Assembly (NCBI RefSeq): GCF_000219215.1
Contig: NC_015726.1
Location: 496,001 to 560,000, forward strand
Length of the DNA: 64,000 nucleotides
Origin: Cupriavidus necator N-1
Lineage (GTDB): Bacteria > Pseudomonadota > Gammaproteobacteria > Burkholderiales > Burkholderiaceae
Reading direction: 5' to 3'
Shown: positions 47,343 to 57,318 of the stretch, piece by piece
Numbering within the stretch: position 1 is the stretch's first letter
Layout: each line of letters starts with the position of its first letter
Notes under the pieces: model-generated
Databases searched by the model: none
What the model was told of the DNA's origin: nothing
Seen by the model: the letters and a program-made list of their open reading frames with translations, nothing else
Position numbers and translations under genes: made by a program

Positions 47343-48194
47343 TCAGAAGGTCGGCAACAGCTCGGGCGGGTGTGCCCGCAGTTGCGCGCGCGCATCGCGG
47401 AACTCGGGGAAGATCGATTCCACGGTCTGCCAGAAGCGCGGGCCGTGGTTCATTTCCTTCAGGTGCGCCAGCTCGTGCGCGGCGACATAGTCGATCATCG
47501 ACAGCGGGAAATGCATCAGGCGCCAGTTCAGCCGGATCTTGCCGTCGGCGGTGCAGCTGCCCCAGCGCGTGGCGGCCGAGGTCAGCGCAAAGCCGGTGTG
47601 GCGCACGCCCAGCTTATCGGCGTAGATATCGAGCCGCTCGGCCAGCAGCCGGCGCGCCTGCTGCTGCAGCCAGCCTTGCACTCGGTCCTTGATCTGCTGC
47701 TCGTCGGCATGGCCCGGCAGCGCCAGGTGCAGCACGCGGCGGTCGGCATCGAACAGCAGCGCGCCGAGCGGCGACTCCAGCGACAGCGTCAGCGGCTGCC
47801 CCAGGAAGGGCAGGCTGGCGCCGTCGCGCCATTGCACCGTGGGCAGGATGCGGCGCGACTCGCGGTGGCGCCACTCGCCCAGCTTGTTGAAGATCCAGCG
47901 CTGTTTTTCCAGGATGGCCAACTCGATGTCCGCCAGCGTGACCCAGCGCGGCGCCGTGATCGACAGGCCGCGGTCGTCGATGGTGAAGCCGATGGTGCGG
48001 CGCGCCGAGCGCTTGAGCGTGTAATGCAGCGGCCGTTCGCCGATGCGCAGCAGGCGAGCATTGGGTTGCGGCACCGGCCATGCGGGCTGCTGCGGGGGCT
48101 CCTGCGCAAGCGGGGCTGGCTGCGGTGCCTGGGCGGACTCCGCCAGCGGCAGCTCCAGCTGCGCGCCGTCGGCGTCAGGTCGCAGCAGCTTCAT
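47343..48194 (-). CDS. YgjP-like M48-type metallopeptidase
   Basis: 283-aa DUF45/YgjP-family protein. The zinc motif is [19 protein letters not shown] (HExxH-like HELAH plus a third His). An N-terminal Pro/Ala/Gln-rich segment of about 45 residues precedes the domain. Cytoplasmic; target unknown. It overlaps the plsC stop by 4 bp. Confidence 0.85.
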   Translation of the reverse strand: MKLLRPDADGAQLELPLAESAQAPQPAPLAQEPPQQPAWPVPQPNARLLRIGERPLHYTLKRSARRTIGFTIDDRGLSITAPRWVTLADIELAILEKQRWIFNKLGEWRHRESRRILPTVQWRDGASLPFLGQPLTLSLESPLGALLFDADRRVLHLALPGHADEQQIKDRVQGWLQQQARRLLAERLDIYADKLGVRHTGFALTSAATRWGSCTADGKIRLNWRLMHFPLSMIDYVAAHELAHLKEMNHGPRFWQTVESIFPEFRDARAQLRAHPPELLPTF

Positions 48195-48955
48195 GCGGCG
48201 GGCCCGCCCGGAGCCGCGCTCCGGTAGCTCTGCGGATCAATGCGGCGCATGTCACGCTCGATCCATTCCGCCACCTCCTGGTTGAGCTGGTCCGCGGTCT
48301 TGTTGGCCGAGGCGATTGCCGGGCCGACCGAGATCGTCACCATGCCCGGGTGCTTCAGGAACGAATTGCGCGGCCACACCCGGCCCGAGTTGACCGCCAT
48401 CGGCAGCACCCAGGCGCCGGTTTCCACCGCCAGGCGCGCGCCGCCGCTCTTGTAGCGCGCCTTCTCCAGGCCCGAAGGCGTGCGCGTGCCTTCCGGGAAC
48501 ATGATGATCCAGGCGCCTTCGGCCAGCCGCTCGCGGCCCTGGCGCGCGGCCGAGGCAAAGGCGCGGGTGCCTTCCTTGCGGTTGATATGGACCATCTTCA
48601 GCATGCCCAGCGCCCAGCCGAAGAACGGCACCAGCAGCAGCTCGCGCTTGAACACGAAGCACAGCGGCTTGGGCATCAGCGCCACGTAGGCCACGGTTTC
48701 CCAGGCCGACTGGTGCTTGGACAGCAGCACCACCGGCTTGTCGAGCATCACGTCCATATGCTCATGGCCTTCGATGCGGTACTGGATGCCGCAGATGCCG
48801 CGCGCGGCCCAGATCACCAGCAGAGGCCAGCCGCGCACGAAGCGGAAGCGCTGGTCGGCATTCATGAACGGGAACACCAGGAAGCAGGCGCAGGCGTAGG
48901 GTGGCGTCAGCACCAGCAGGTACAGCGCAAACAACAGGGAACGAAGAAACGTCAT
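48191..48955 (-). CDS. plsC: 1-acyl-sn-glycerol-3-phosphate acyltransferase
   Basis: 254-aa membrane enzyme that makes phosphatidic acid. One N-terminal hydrophobic segment, then the acyltransferase block with LLSKHQSAWETV (H-X4-E in place of the usual H-X4-D) and the substrate motif FPEGTRTPSG. The His/Glu variant occurs in related proteobacterial PlsC proteins as far as I recall. Confidence 0.9.
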   Translation of the reverse strand: MTFLRSLLFALYLLVLTPPYACACFLVFPFMNADQRFRFVRGWPLLVIWAARGICGIQYRIEGHEHMDVMLDKPVVLLSKHQSAWETVAYVALMPKPLCFVFKRELLLVPFFGWALGMLKMVHINRKEGTRAFASAARQGRERLAEGAWIIMFPEGTRTPSGLEKARYKSGGARLAVETGAWVLPMAVNSGRVWPRNSFLKHPGMVTISVGPAIASANKTADQLNQEVAEWIERDMRRIDPQSYRSAAPGGPAA

Positions 48956-48999
48956 GCGGGGGGCGCGCGGGGGTGCGAATAGGGAATGGATGCGGGCGG

Positions 49000-49587
49000 T
49001 CAGCCGGCGCTATGAGCGGGCGGGCGCTGTGCGCCGCCGTTGCCGGTCAGCCAGCGTGCAAACGCGCGCAGGTCGTCGTGTACCTGCGTGCCCGGCGGCA
49101 GGCCACCCTGGTCGAAGGTCTTCTGGCCTTTGCCGCTGCGCACCAGGTGCGGCGCGCAGCCAACCGCCACGCCGGCTTCCAGGTCGCGCAACGAATCGCC
49201 AACGATGGGCACGCCGCGGAGCTCGATGCCGAAGCGCTCGCTGATCTGCTCCAGCATGCCCGGCTTGGGCTTGCGGCAGTCGCAACCGTCTGCGGCGGTA
49301 TGCGGGCAGAAGAACACCGCGTCGACGCGCCCGCCCAGGCGCGCGAGCAACGTGTGCATCTTCTCGTGCATGGCGTTGAGCGCGCTCATCTCGAACAGCC
49401 CGCGGCCGATGCCGGACTGGTTGCTGGCGAGGATCACGCGGTAGCCGGCCTGGTTCAGCGCGGCGATGGCCTCCAGGCTGCCGTCGATCGGCACCCATTC
49501 ATCGGGCGTCTTGATGAACTGGTCGCTGTCGAGGTTGACCACCCCGTCGCGGTCCAGGATGACAAACTTGGGCGGCGTCTGCGGCAT
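49000..49587 (-). CDS. gmhB: D-glycero-beta-D-manno-heptose-1,7-bisphosphate 7-phosphatase
   Basis: 195-aa HAD phosphatase of LPS heptose synthesis. HAD motif I ILDRDGVVNLDSD, motif II ASNQSGIGRGLF, the zinc loop FFCPHTAADGCDCRKPKPG with Cys/His/Cys/Cys ligands, and motif IV VGDSLRDLEAG. It is 21 bp after glyS. Confidence 0.95.
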   Translation of the reverse strand: MPQTPPKFVILDRDGVVNLDSDQFIKTPDEWVPIDGSLEAIAALNQAGYRVILASNQSGIGRGLFEMSALNAMHEKMHTLLARLGGRVDAVFFCPHTAADGCDCRKPKPGMLEQISERFGIELRGVPIVGDSLRDLEAGVAVGCAPHLVRSGKGQKTFDQGGLPPGTQVHDDLRAFARWLTGNGGAQRPPAHSAG

Positions 49588-49608
49588 GTGCGGCTCCGGT
49601 GGCTGAGA

Positions 49609-51732
49609 TTAGGCGGCCAGCTTGGAGATGTCGGCCACGCGGTTGGCCATCGCATGCAGCGAAGCCAGCAGCGCCAGGCGGTTGGCGCGCAGCTGCGCGT
49701 CCTCGGCCATCACCATCACATCATTGAAGAAGCGGTCGACGGCATCGCGCAGCTGGGCCAGGTCGCGCAGCGCGGCGGTGAAATCGCCGCTGGCGAAGGC
49801 TGCTTCCACGGCCGGGCGCACGCGCTCGATGGCGGCGTGCAGCGCGCCTTCTGCCTCTTCCTGGAACAGCGCCGGATCGACCGCGCCGACCGGCTCGGTG
49901 TTCTTGCGCAGGATGTTGGTGATGCGCTTGTTGGCGGCGGCCAGGGCCTCGGCCTCGGGCAGCGCGGCAAAGGTGCGCACTGCCTCCATGCGGCCCAGGA
50001 TGTCATGCAGCTGGTCCGGGCGCAGGCTGACCACGGCCTCGACTTCGTTGGTGGTGTAGCCCTTGTCCTTCAGGTAGCCGCGCACGCGGTCGTACAGGAA
50101 GTCGGCGATTGCCTCGGGTGCCGGCTTGACTGCAGCGATGCCGGCAAAGGCGTGCTGCGTCAGCGCCAGCAGCGACGACAGCGACAGCGCCAGCGGCTTT
50201 TCGATCAGCATGCGCAGGATGCCAAGCGCATGGCGGCGCAGCGCGAACGGGTCCTTCTCGCCGGTGGGCTGCAGGCCGATGCCCCAGATCCCGACCAGGG
50301 TCTCGAGCTTGTCGGCCAGCGCCACGGCGGTGCTGACCGCGCCTGCGGGCAGCGCATCGCCGGCAAAGCGCGGACGGTAGTGTTCGGAGCAGGCCAGTGC
50401 CACGTCTTCGGCCTCGTCATCGTGACGGGCGTAGTACGTGCCCATGGTGCCCTGCAGCTCGGGGAACTCGCCGACCATGTCGGTCAGCAGGTCGGCCTTG
50501 GCCAGTTCGGCGCCGCGCATCGCGGCGGCCTTGTCGGTGGGCACGCCGCTGTCGTTGAGCGCGTCGGCGATATGGCCGGCGATCTGCTGCAGGCGCTGCA
50601 CGCGGTCCAGCTGGGTGCCGATCTTGTTGTGGTAGACCACGCTGGCCAGCTGCGGCACGCGCGACGCCAGCGTCTTCTTGCGGTCCTGGTCGAAGAAGAA
50701 CTTGGCATCGGCCAGGCGCGGGCGCACCACGCGCTCGTTGCCGGTGATGATCGACTGCGGCGTCTCGGTGGCCAGGTTCGACACGATCAGGAAGCGGTTG
50801 CGCAGGTGGCCGTCGGCATCGGTCAGCGCAAAGTACTTCTGGTTGGTCTGCATGGTCAGGATCAGGCATTCCTGCGGCACCGCCAGGAAGGCTTCCTCGA
50901 AATGGCAGGCATAGACCACCGGCCATTCCACCAGCGAGTTGACTTCATCGAGCAGCGAATCGGGCATGATCACCTGGTCGGCGCCGGCTTCCTTGAGCAG
51001 CGCGGCGCGCATGCGCTCGCGGCGCTCGGCATAGCTGGCCACCACGTGGCCGGCGGACTCCAGCTGCTGCGCATAGTCGTTGGCATGTGCGATCTCGATC
51101 CTGCCGTGCGACAGGAAGCGGTGGCCCTGGGTCAGGTTGCTGGCCTGCAGCCCCAGCAGCGTCACCGGCAGGATCTCGGCGCCGAACAGTGCGATCAGGC
51201 TGTGCGCCGGGCGCACGAAATGCACCGTGCTGCCGTCCGGACGCTGGTAGCTCATGACCTTGGGGATCGGCAGCTTCGCAATGGTGTCTTCCAGCGCTGC
51301 CTGCACCGCGGCAGCCAGTTCGGCGCCGCGTGCGATATAGCGGTAGAAGAAGGCCTCGGCCTTGCCGTCGGAGGCGCGCTCCAGCGACTGCCAGTCGATC
51401 TCGGCGACGCCGACCGACTTGGCCAGCGCGGCCAGCTTCTTGGCCAGCGGCGCGGTGGGCTCGCCGTTGGCGTCCAGCGCCACCGACAGCGGCAGGACCT
51501 TCTCGCGCTGCTCGCGGTCCGGCGCGCTGCGGCGCACGCCCGACACCAGCGCGGCCAGGCGGCGCGGGGTGGCGAACGGCGTCACGGTGGCGCCCGGCTC
51601 AAGCAGGTCGCGCTCGCCCAGGCCGGCGAACAGGCCCTGCGCGAAGGCGTCGCCCAGGCGCCCCAGCGCCTTGGGTGGCAGTTCTTCGGTGAACAGTTCG
51701 ATCAGCAGCGAGTCGGTCATGGGTTGCGACAT
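49609..51732 (-). CDS. glyS: Glycyl-tRNA synthetase beta subunit
   Basis: 707-aa subunit of the tetrameric alpha2-beta2 GlyRS. Typical N-terminus [20 protein letters not shown], central blocks [20 protein letters not shown] and [18 protein letters not shown], and a C-terminal anticodon-binding domain. It works with GlyQ, encoded two genes upstream. Confidence 0.96.
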   Translation of the reverse strand: MSQPMTDSLLIELFTEELPPKALGRLGDAFAQGLFAGLGERDLLEPGATVTPFATPRRLAALVSGVRRSAPDREQREKVLPLSVALDANGEPTAPLAKKLAALAKSVGVAEIDWQSLERASDGKAEAFFYRYIARGAELAAAVQAALEDTIAKLPIPKVMSYQRPDGSTVHFVRPAHSLIALFGAEILPVTLLGLQASNLTQGHRFLSHGRIEIAHANDYAQQLESAGHVVASYAERRERMRAALLKEAGADQVIMPDSLLDEVNSLVEWPVVYACHFEEAFLAVPQECLILTMQTNQKYFALTDADGHLRNRFLIVSNLATETPQSIITGNERVVRPRLADAKFFFDQDRKKTLASRVPQLASVVYHNKIGTQLDRVQRLQQIAGHIADALNDSGVPTDKAAAMRGAELAKADLLTDMVGEFPELQGTMGTYYARHDDEAEDVALACSEHYRPRFAGDALPAGAVSTAVALADKLETLVGIWGIGLQPTGEKDPFALRRHALGILRMLIEKPLALSLSSLLALTQHAFAGIAAVKPAPEAIADFLYDRVRGYLKDKGYTTNEVEAVVSLRPDQLHDILGRMEAVRTFAALPEAEALAAANKRITNILRKNTEPVGAVDPALFQEEAEGALHAAIERVRPAVEAAFASGDFTAALRDLAQLRDAVDRFFNDVMVMAEDAQLRANRLALLASLHAMANRVADISKLAA

Positions 51733-51768
51733 GAATCGTATCCAGCAAGTTGTAGCGCGCGCCGCTTA

Positions 51769-52398
51769 TCAGCAGCGCGGCGAAAGATTAGGTTCTACTC
51801 CGGACAGCAGCCACAGGCCGTTCTGTTGCCGGAATTGCAGCGTGGTGTAGGCGCATTGCGCGGCCGCTGCGGCGCTGGCCGCGCCGTTGCTGCCGCCGCG
51901 GCTGCCTGCAGCCGGGAAGCGCGCGTCGATGCGGCGCAGGCGCTTGTCGTAGCGGATCTCGTCGATGCGCCCGCCCACCCAGAAATCGATCTTCGGCGGC
52001 AGCTGCGCCGCCGAGTGGTAGGTCTTGACGGTGCGGCGGGTGCGGCCGTTGTGGGTCTCCATCTCCACCCACGTCAGCGGATAGCGGATCGCGCTTTCAT
52101 AGGCGCGCAGCGGCACGCGGTGCCATCCCAGGTCGCGCTGGCCGGACAGGTCGCACGAGAACGAGCGCACCAGCTGCGTCCACTGGTCGAGCGCGTTCAG
52201 CGACGGGCGCCATTGGCGCGCCATGGCCAGCTGCAGCGCCTGCGGGTCGGCCTCGCACACATTGCTCAGCTCCGCCGGCAGCATCAGCGCCTGCGCGCTG
52301 GGTGCCGCCTGCGCGCGCGCGCCGATGGCATTGCCGGCGGCGGCGAGCGCGGCGGTCGCCATGGCGCAGCACAAGGCGCTGCGCGCCAGTTGCGTCAT
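51769..52398 (-). CDS. Exported protein of unknown function between glyQ and glyS
   Basis: 209-aa protein with a Sec-type signal ([18 protein letters not shown], likely cleaved near GARAQA). The mature part has four Cys (in NVCEADP, SFSCDLS, AQCAYTT and the C-terminal SPRC), which could form two periplasmic disulfides, and an Ala-rich segment before the third. No known domain is recognised. Its ATG overlaps the glyQ stop by 4 bp and it ends 36 bp before glyS, so it is embedded in the GlyRS operon. Confidence 0.75.
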   Translation of the reverse strand: MTQLARSALCCAMATAALAAAGNAIGARAQAAPSAQALMLPAELSNVCEADPQALQLAMARQWRPSLNALDQWTQLVRSFSCDLSGQRDLGWHRVPLRAYESAIRYPLTWVEMETHNGRTRRTVKTYHSAAQLPPKIDFWVGGRIDEIRYDKRLRRIDARFPAAGSRGGSNGAASAAAAAQCAYTTLQFRQQNGLWLLSGVEPNLSPRC

Positions 52399-53342
52399 GC
52401 CCGGGCTCCGCCGTTGCCGCACATCGGGAAGCCGAGGGCCTCGCGCGAGTCGTAGTAAGCCTGTGCCACCTGGCGCGACAGGTTGCGGATGCGGCCGATA
52501 TACGCCGCGCGCTCGGTCACCGAGATCGCGCCGCGCGCGTCCAGCAGGTTGAAAGTGTGGGCGGCCTTGAGCACCTGCTCGTAGGCGGGCAGCGCCAGGC
52601 GCGTGCCGGCGGCCTGGCCTTCCTCGGCGCCGTCGCCATTGCCCATCAGCCGCTTGGCCTCGCCTTCGTGCTCGGCGAAATGGCGGAACAGGATCTCGGT
52701 GTTGCTGTGCTCGAAGTTGTAGGTCGACTGCTCGACTTCATTCTGGTGGTACACGTCGCCATAGGTCAGGCGGCGCGTCTCGCCGTTCTCGACCCACTCG
52801 GTCCAGATCAGGTCAAAGACGTTCTCGACCTTCTGCAGGTACATCGCCAGGCGTTCGATGCCGTAGGTGATCTCGCCGGTGATGGGCTTGCAGTCGATCC
52901 CGCCCACCTGCTGGAAGTAGGTGAACTGCGTCACTTCCATGCCGTTGAGCCAGACTTCCCAGCCCAGGCCCCAGGCGCCCAGCGTGGGGTTCTCCCAGTC
53001 GTCCTCGACGAAGCGGATGTCGTTCTGCTTGAGGTCCAGGCCGAGCGCCTCGAGCGAGCCCAGGTACAGCTCCAGAATGTTCTCGGGCGCGGGCTTGAGC
53101 ACCACCTGGTACTGGTAGTAGTGCTGCAGGCGGTTGGGGTTCTCGCCATAGCGGCCGTCCTTGGGGCGGCGCGACGGCTGCACGTAGGCGGCGCGCCACG
53201 GCTCGGGGCCGAGCGCGCGCAGGAAGGTGTGTACGTGGGATGTGCCGGCGCCGACCTCCAGATCGATGGGTTGCAACAGCGCGCAGCCCTGCCGGTCCCA
53301 ATAGGCCTGCAGGGTCAGAATCATTTGTTGGAAGGTCAGCAT
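52395..53342 (-). CDS. glyQ: Glycyl-tRNA synthetase alpha subunit
   Basis: 315-aa catalytic subunit. Hallmarks: [60 protein letters not shown] and [20 protein letters not shown]. Start at 53342 gives [12 protein letters not shown]. It begins the leftward unit glyQ-(exported protein)-glyS-gmhB-plsC and beyond. Confidence 0.96.
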   Translation of the reverse strand: MLTFQQMILTLQAYWDRQGCALLQPIDLEVGAGTSHVHTFLRALGPEPWRAAYVQPSRRPKDGRYGENPNRLQHYYQYQVVLKPAPENILELYLGSLEALGLDLKQNDIRFVEDDWENPTLGAWGLGWEVWLNGMEVTQFTYFQQVGGIDCKPITGEITYGIERLAMYLQKVENVFDLIWTEWVENGETRRLTYGDVYHQNEVEQSTYNFEHSNTEILFRHFAEHEGEAKRLMGNGDGAEEGQAAGTRLALPAYEQVLKAAHTFNLLDARGAISVTERAAYIGRIRNLSRQVAQAYYDSREALGFPMCGNGGARA

Positions 53343-53650
53343 ATGAAGACTAGGTAGAGGCACCCGGGCGCGGTTGCGCCGCCCGGCATGCAGGCCCCGC
53401 AGCGCGTGCCGGAGCCGGCGCATGCGGATTTTGCCAAACCCTGAATTCTATCGGCTTTTTGGCAAGGCGCCCCGTTTGGCGGGGCCGGCTAGGACACGCA
53501 CCGATGGCTGAGGACGCTTGCCAATGTCGGCCCTACGCAACGCATCGGGAAAATACTGAGGCGGATTTCAGGTTTGGCCGCTGCTAGCCGATAGTGTTTT
53601 TGTATACAGTATGAGTAAGCAACCCGTTTCAGAGCGTTGCGGTTGACAGT
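53343..53650. other. Intergenic region upstream of glyQ
   Basis: No coding frame is supported. It holds a leftward candidate -10 TAGAAT for glyQ (53450-53445), a hairpin GCCCC-GTTTGGC-GGGGC (53469-53485) and an AT-rich patch with GTATAC (53602-53607) that may carry the rightward promoter of the next small gene, though no confident -35/-10 pair was found. Confidence 0.4.
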
Positions 53651-53701
53651 CCGTGCCGGCATGGCGGGCACGGCGGCTGCTGGCTGGCACCGCAGTAGCC
53701 G
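53651..53701 (+). promoter_or_regulatory. Two-hairpin leader upstream of small membrane ORF
   Basis: Hairpin A: CCGTGCC (53651-53657) with GGCACGG (53667-53673). Hairpin B, directly adjacent: CGGCTGCTG (53674-53682) with CAGTAGCCG (53693-53701), nine pairs including one G-U. They lie 36 nt before the ATG of a 30-codon frame and may be a structured 5' UTR. No known riboswitch was recognised. Confidence 0.5.
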
Positions 53702-53737
53702 TTTGTCGGTAACTGATATTGATGGGGACTTGGCATC

Positions 53738-53830
53738 ATGGCACTTCTTTCTCGCAAACCTTACCTGGTCGCAATCGCGGTCATGATCGCCGCGGCCACC
53801 GTGTCCGTGGCGACCGGGCTGCTGGGCTGA
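53738..53830 (+). CDS. 30-aa predicted single-pass membrane peptide
   Basis: Short frame, ATG to TGA, preceded by GGGGA at 9 bp. The peptide has a basic start (MALLSRKPYL) and an unbroken hydrophobic segment from about residue 10 to 30 (VAIAVMIAAATVSVATGLLG), the form of many bacterial small membrane proteins. It is preceded by two hairpins and followed by a GC-rich hairpin at 53881-53910. No homologue is recognised; translation is not proven. Confidence 0.5.
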   Translation: MALLSRKPYLVAIAVMIAAATVSVATGLLG

Positions 53831-53880
53831 ACCGGCTGGCGCTCACCTGAGGCGCCACAACCGGCACCGCAATCAAGCGC

Positions 53881-53910
53881 CGGACGGCGGCGGCGATCCC
53901 GCCGCGTCCG
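53881..53910. terminator. GC-rich hairpin between small ORF and lnt
   Basis: CGGACGGCGG (53881-53890) pairs with CCGCC (53899-53903) and GTCCG (53906-53910) with a 2-nt bulge. It lies between the rightward small frame and the leftward lnt stop at 53933 and may act on both. No long T run follows on either strand. Confidence 0.45.
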
Positions 53911-53932
53911 GTGCCTGCTTCTGCCTGTGCCT

Positions 53933-55543
53933 TCAGCTTGTGCCGCGCCGCTTGCGCGCACGCCAGGCAGCCATCCCCAGCACCAGCGCAAACAGCGCCA
54001 GCACCGGCGCGTTCCCCCAGCGGATATAGGGCGTCAGCCCCTGCATGCCCTGCACCTCGGCCGCCAGCGTGCCGACCGTGAAGGTCGGCAGGCGTTGCTG
54101 CACCGAGCCATCCGGGCGTACCACCGCGGTCATGCCGGTATTGGTCGAGCGCAGCATCGGCCGGCGCGTTTCCAGCGCGCGCATGCGCGAGATCTGCAGA
54201 TGCTGGTCCAGCGCGATGGTGTCGCCGAACCACGCCAGGTTGGTCAGGTTGGCCAGGACATTGGCCGGCGCCGGCTGCTGGCGCAGCGTCTGCGCGATTT
54301 CCTCGCCGAACAGATCCTCGTAGCAGATATTGGGCGCCACGCGCACGCCGCGCACCGGCAGCGAGGCCTGGTCGAGCCCGCCGCGGCGGAAGTCGCCCAG
54401 CGGCATCTTCATCATGTCGACGAACCAGCGGAACCCCAGCGGGATAAATTCGCCGAACGGCACCAGGTGGTGCTTGTTGTAGCGGTACAGGCGTTCGGTC
54501 TCGGGGCCCAGGCCGAAGACGCTGTTGGTGAAGTCCACCGGGGAGTCGGCGCCGGCGGCGCCGAACAGCACCGTGGTGCCGCTGGCCAGCGCGTAGTCGC
54601 GCACCGCCACGGCCACGTCGACCGGCAGCTCTTGCAGGATGACCGGGAACGCGGTTTCCGGCGTGACCACCAGGTCGGCCGGCGCGGTGGTGATCATGTC
54701 GCGGTACAGCTCGATCGAGCGCTGGATGCCGGCGGGCTCGAACTTGATGTCCTGGGCCACGTTGCCTTGCAGCAGCCGCACCGACAGCGGCTTGCCGGCG
54801 GGCGTGGTCCAGGCCAGCGGCGCCAGCGCTGCGCCCGCAGCGGGCAGGGCCAGTGCCAGTGCCAGCGCGCCCAGCGCCCGGCCGCGTTCACCGCGGCCCA
54901 GTCCGCGTACGGCAGCCGCCAGCAGTGCCGCCACCGCGGCGGCCAGTGCGCCGATGCCGTACACGCCAACGAGCGGCGCGAAGCCGGCCAGCGGGCCATC
55001 GGCATGGGCATACCCGCCCGACAGCCACGGGAAGCCGGTAAACACCACGCCGCGCAGCCATTCGGCGAGACCCCAGGCAGCGCCGAAGGCCAGCGGCGCC
55101 AGCGGCGTGGCCCCCGGCAGGCGTGCCGTCAGCCGATGCCACAGCGCGCCGGCCAGCGCCGGGTAGAGCGACAGGAAGCCCGAGAACAGCACCACCGCCA
55201 GCGCGGCCATCCACGCCGGCATCTCGCCGTAGACGTGCATGCTGATATAGAGCCACCAGATGCCGGACAGGAACCAGCCCAGCCCGAAGGCATAGCCAGT
55301 GGCGGCGGCCAGGCGCGCGCGCGGCGCGTCGGCCATCAGTGCGGCCAGGCCGGCCAGCGACAGGATCTGCAGCCACCACCAGTCATGGGGGGCAAAGGCT
55401 TGCGTATGGGCGATGCCGAGCACGCCGGCCAGCAGCAGCCGCACCATGGTCGCTGCGCGCGAATGCGCGCGCGTGCCAGGCACGCCCGTCGGGGCGGCGT
55501 CGGCAGCGGCGGCGCCGTTGAGGACCGGGGCGGAACGCTTCAT
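53933..55543 (-). CDS. lnt: Apolipoprotein N-acyltransferase
   Basis: 536-aa inner-membrane enzyme that adds the third acyl chain to lipoproteins. N-terminal part has about six to eight helices; the periplasmic nitrilase domain carries the catalytic Glu in VVTPETAFPV, Lys in KHHLVPFGEFIP and Cys in NICYEDLFGE. Overlaps corC by 4 bp. The corC-lnt order is widely conserved. Confidence 0.95.
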   Translation of the reverse strand: MKRSAPVLNGAAAADAAPTGVPGTRAHSRAATMVRLLLAGVLGIAHTQAFAPHDWWWLQILSLAGLAALMADAPRARLAAATGYAFGLGWFLSGIWWLYISMHVYGEMPAWMAALAVVLFSGFLSLYPALAGALWHRLTARLPGATPLAPLAFGAAWGLAEWLRGVVFTGFPWLSGGYAHADGPLAGFAPLVGVYGIGALAAAVAALLAAAVRGLGRGERGRALGALALALALPAAGAALAPLAWTTPAGKPLSVRLLQGNVAQDIKFEPAGIQRSIELYRDMITTAPADLVVTPETAFPVILQELPVDVAVAVRDYALASGTTVLFGAAGADSPVDFTNSVFGLGPETERLYRYNKHHLVPFGEFIPLGFRWFVDMMKMPLGDFRRGGLDQASLPVRGVRVAPNICYEDLFGEEIAQTLRQQPAPANVLANLTNLAWFGDTIALDQHLQISRMRALETRRPMLRSTNTGMTAVVRPDGSVQQRLPTFTVGTLAAEVQGMQGLTPYIRWGNAPVLALFALVLGMAAWRARKRRGTS

Positions 55544-56427
55544 GCGCCGGCCGTGCCCGCGTTGTCGCCGTTGGATTCGCGGTGCACCTGCAGCAGGTGC
55601 ACCTGCCGCGCGTCGGCGCGCAGCACCTCGAAGCGGATCGGCGGCAGGGTGATGACCTCGCCGCGGTGGGGCACGTGGCCCACGTGGTTGGACAGCAGCC
55701 CGCCCACGGTATCGACATCGTGGTCGGAAAAGGCGGTGCCGAAGGCCTCGTTGAACTGGGCGATCTCGGTCAGGCCGTGCACGCGCCAGCTGCCGTCGGG
55801 CATTGGCAGGATATTGTCCTGGTCTTCGTCCAGGTCGAACTCATCCTCGATGTCGCCCACGATCTGCTCCAGCACGTCCTCGATCGTCACCAGGCCGGCC
55901 ACGCCGCCGTACTCGTCGACGACCATGGCGATATGGTTGCGGTTGATGCGGAAGTCGCGCAGCAGGATGTTCAGGCGCTTGGACTCGGGGATGAACACCG
56001 CCGGGCGCAGGGTCTCGCGCAGGTCGAAGGCGGGGTCGGTGTAGTAGCGCAGCAGGTCCTTGGCCAGCAGGATGCCGATGATGTTGTCACGGCTGCCTTC
56101 GTAGACCGGGAAGCGCGAGTGCGCGGTCTGCTGCATGAAGGGGATGAACGCCTCCGGGGCGTCCGCGATATTGACCATATCCATCTGCGCGCGCGGCACC
56201 ATGATGTCGCTCGCGGTCAGTTCGGAGACCTGGAACACGCCCTCGATCATCGACAGCGAGTCGGCGTCGATCAGGTTGCGCTCATGCGCTTCCTGGAGCA
56301 CTTCGAGCAATTCCGCGCGGGTGTCCGGCTCAGGGGAAATCAGGTCTGACAGGCGTTCGAGAAGCGATCTGGGCCGATCGGCCTGCTTCAGGTAAGCGGG
56401 CTTCGAACTGGGATAAGGGTCGTTCAT
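55540..56427 (-). CDS. corC: CorC/HlyC family transporter-associated protein
   Basis: 295-aa cytosolic protein with two CBS domains (about residues 65-190: MVPRAQMDMVNIADAPEAF, GILLAKDLLRYY, VVDEYGGVAGLVTIEDVLEQ) and a C-terminal CorC_HlyC domain (about 205-285). Linked to magnesium/cobalt efflux in the family. Start at 56427 gives MNDPYPSSKPAYLK; earlier in-frame codons are not conserved. Confidence 0.93.
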   Translation of the reverse strand: MNDPYPSSKPAYLKQADRPRSLLERLSDLISPEPDTRAELLEVLQEAHERNLIDADSLSMIEGVFQVSELTASDIMVPRAQMDMVNIADAPEAFIPFMQQTAHSRFPVYEGSRDNIIGILLAKDLLRYYTDPAFDLRETLRPAVFIPESKRLNILLRDFRINRNHIAMVVDEYGGVAGLVTIEDVLEQIVGDIEDEFDLDEDQDNILPMPDGSWRVHGLTEIAQFNEAFGTAFSDHDVDTVGGLLSNHVGHVPHRGEVITLPPIRFEVLRADARQVHLLQVHRESNGDNAGTAGA

Positions 56428-56571
56428 TTCGCGGCGAGCGCGTGGTGGAGATCGTCTGAAGGATACACTAAAAGCCTGACCGTCCCGTGACGGCGGGCGG
56501 TGGCCTGAGACCATATGTGCAGCAGGCGGCGCCCGACCGGCGCCGCGTGTGAGAGAGGGATCACGCGGAAA

Positions 56572-57318
56572 TCACGCGGTACGGTCGCCCTGGTAGGGAT
56601 CGGCGTAGCCCAGCGCCTGCAGCGTCTCGGTCTCGATCGCTTCCATTTCCTCGGCCTCGGCGTCTTCCTCGTGCTCGTAGCCTTGCGCGTGCAGCACGCC
56701 GTGCACGATCAGATGCGCATAGTGCGCTTCCAGCGGCTTGCGCTGCTCGCGCGCCTCGGCTTCCACCACCGGGCAGCACAGCACGATATCGCCCGTGACC
56801 GGATCGGCTTCGTTTTCCGCATAGGCAAAGGTCAGCACGTTGGTGGCGTAGTCCTTGCCGCGGTAGGTGCGGTTCAGCGTGCGGCCTTCTTCCTCGCCGA
56901 CAAACCGGATAGTCAGCGCCGCATCGGCATACAGTGCCGACTTGACCCAGGTTTCGATCTTGCGGCGCGGCGGCAGGCCGGCGCGCTTGCCGACGCCGTC
57001 GCCGTTCTGGATCTCGAGCTCGAGTCCGGGCGGCGTGGCCGGCGTGCCGGTGGTGGTGACCACCGGCGTGGCGGTCACGGCCACCGACAGCGAGTCATGG
57101 TTGTCCGGGCGCACCAGCAGGCCGGCCTGCTGGTTGGTGTCGGTGTGCTCGGCCAGCAGCGCCACCACGCCGTCGGCGGCCTGCGACAGGTCCAGCGTCA
57201 GGCTGCGGCCGTCGGGCAGTTGCACGCGCAGCGCGTGCGCGGCGCTCTTGCGCGCGCGGCCGTCGCCGTCGAACAGGGTCAGGCTCACGGCGGAAGACTT
57301 GGATTTCTGGGATTTCAA
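56572..57318 (-). CDS. ybeY: Endoribonuclease YbeY with long N-terminal extension
   Basis: 248-aa metal-dependent RNase for 16S rRNA 3' maturation and ribosome quality control. The zinc motif [18 protein letters not shown] has the three histidines at 206, 210 and 216. The usual YbeY fold begins near residue 99 ([10 protein letters not shown]); the first 98 residues are extra, with no internal ATG that could replace the start. The extension has a beta-like segment ([19 protein letters not shown]) and a Thr/Pro-rich linker. It starts 1 bp after phoH. Confidence 0.9.
   Translation of the reverse strand: MKSQKSKSSAVSLTLFDGDGRARKSAAHALRVQLPDGRSLTLDLSQAADGVVALLAEHTDTNQQAGLLVRPDNHDSLSVAVTATPVVTTTGTPATPPGLELEIQNGDGVGKRAGLPPRRKIETWVKSALYADAALTIRFVGEEEGRTLNRTYRGKDYATNVLTFAYAENEADPVTGDIVLCCPVVEAEAREQRKPLEAHYAHLIVHGVLHAQGYEHEEDAEAEEMEAIETETLQALGYADPYQGDRTA

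Noticed and set aside
48901..52455. Very long open frame on the + strand opposite plsC, gmhB, glyS and glyQ
   Set aside because: It is the antisense of well-supported genes in GC-rich DNA, with His/Arg/Gln-heavy composition and no domain; a codon-bias artefact.
53643..53665. TTGACA as -35 of a promoter for the small membrane peptide
   Set aside because: No -10-like hexamer lies 16-19 bp downstream; that stretch is the GC-rich hairpin.
53927..56044. 705-codon rightward open frame opposite lnt and corC
   Set aside because: Shadow frame; the leftward genes have catalytic residues and a 4-bp coupling.
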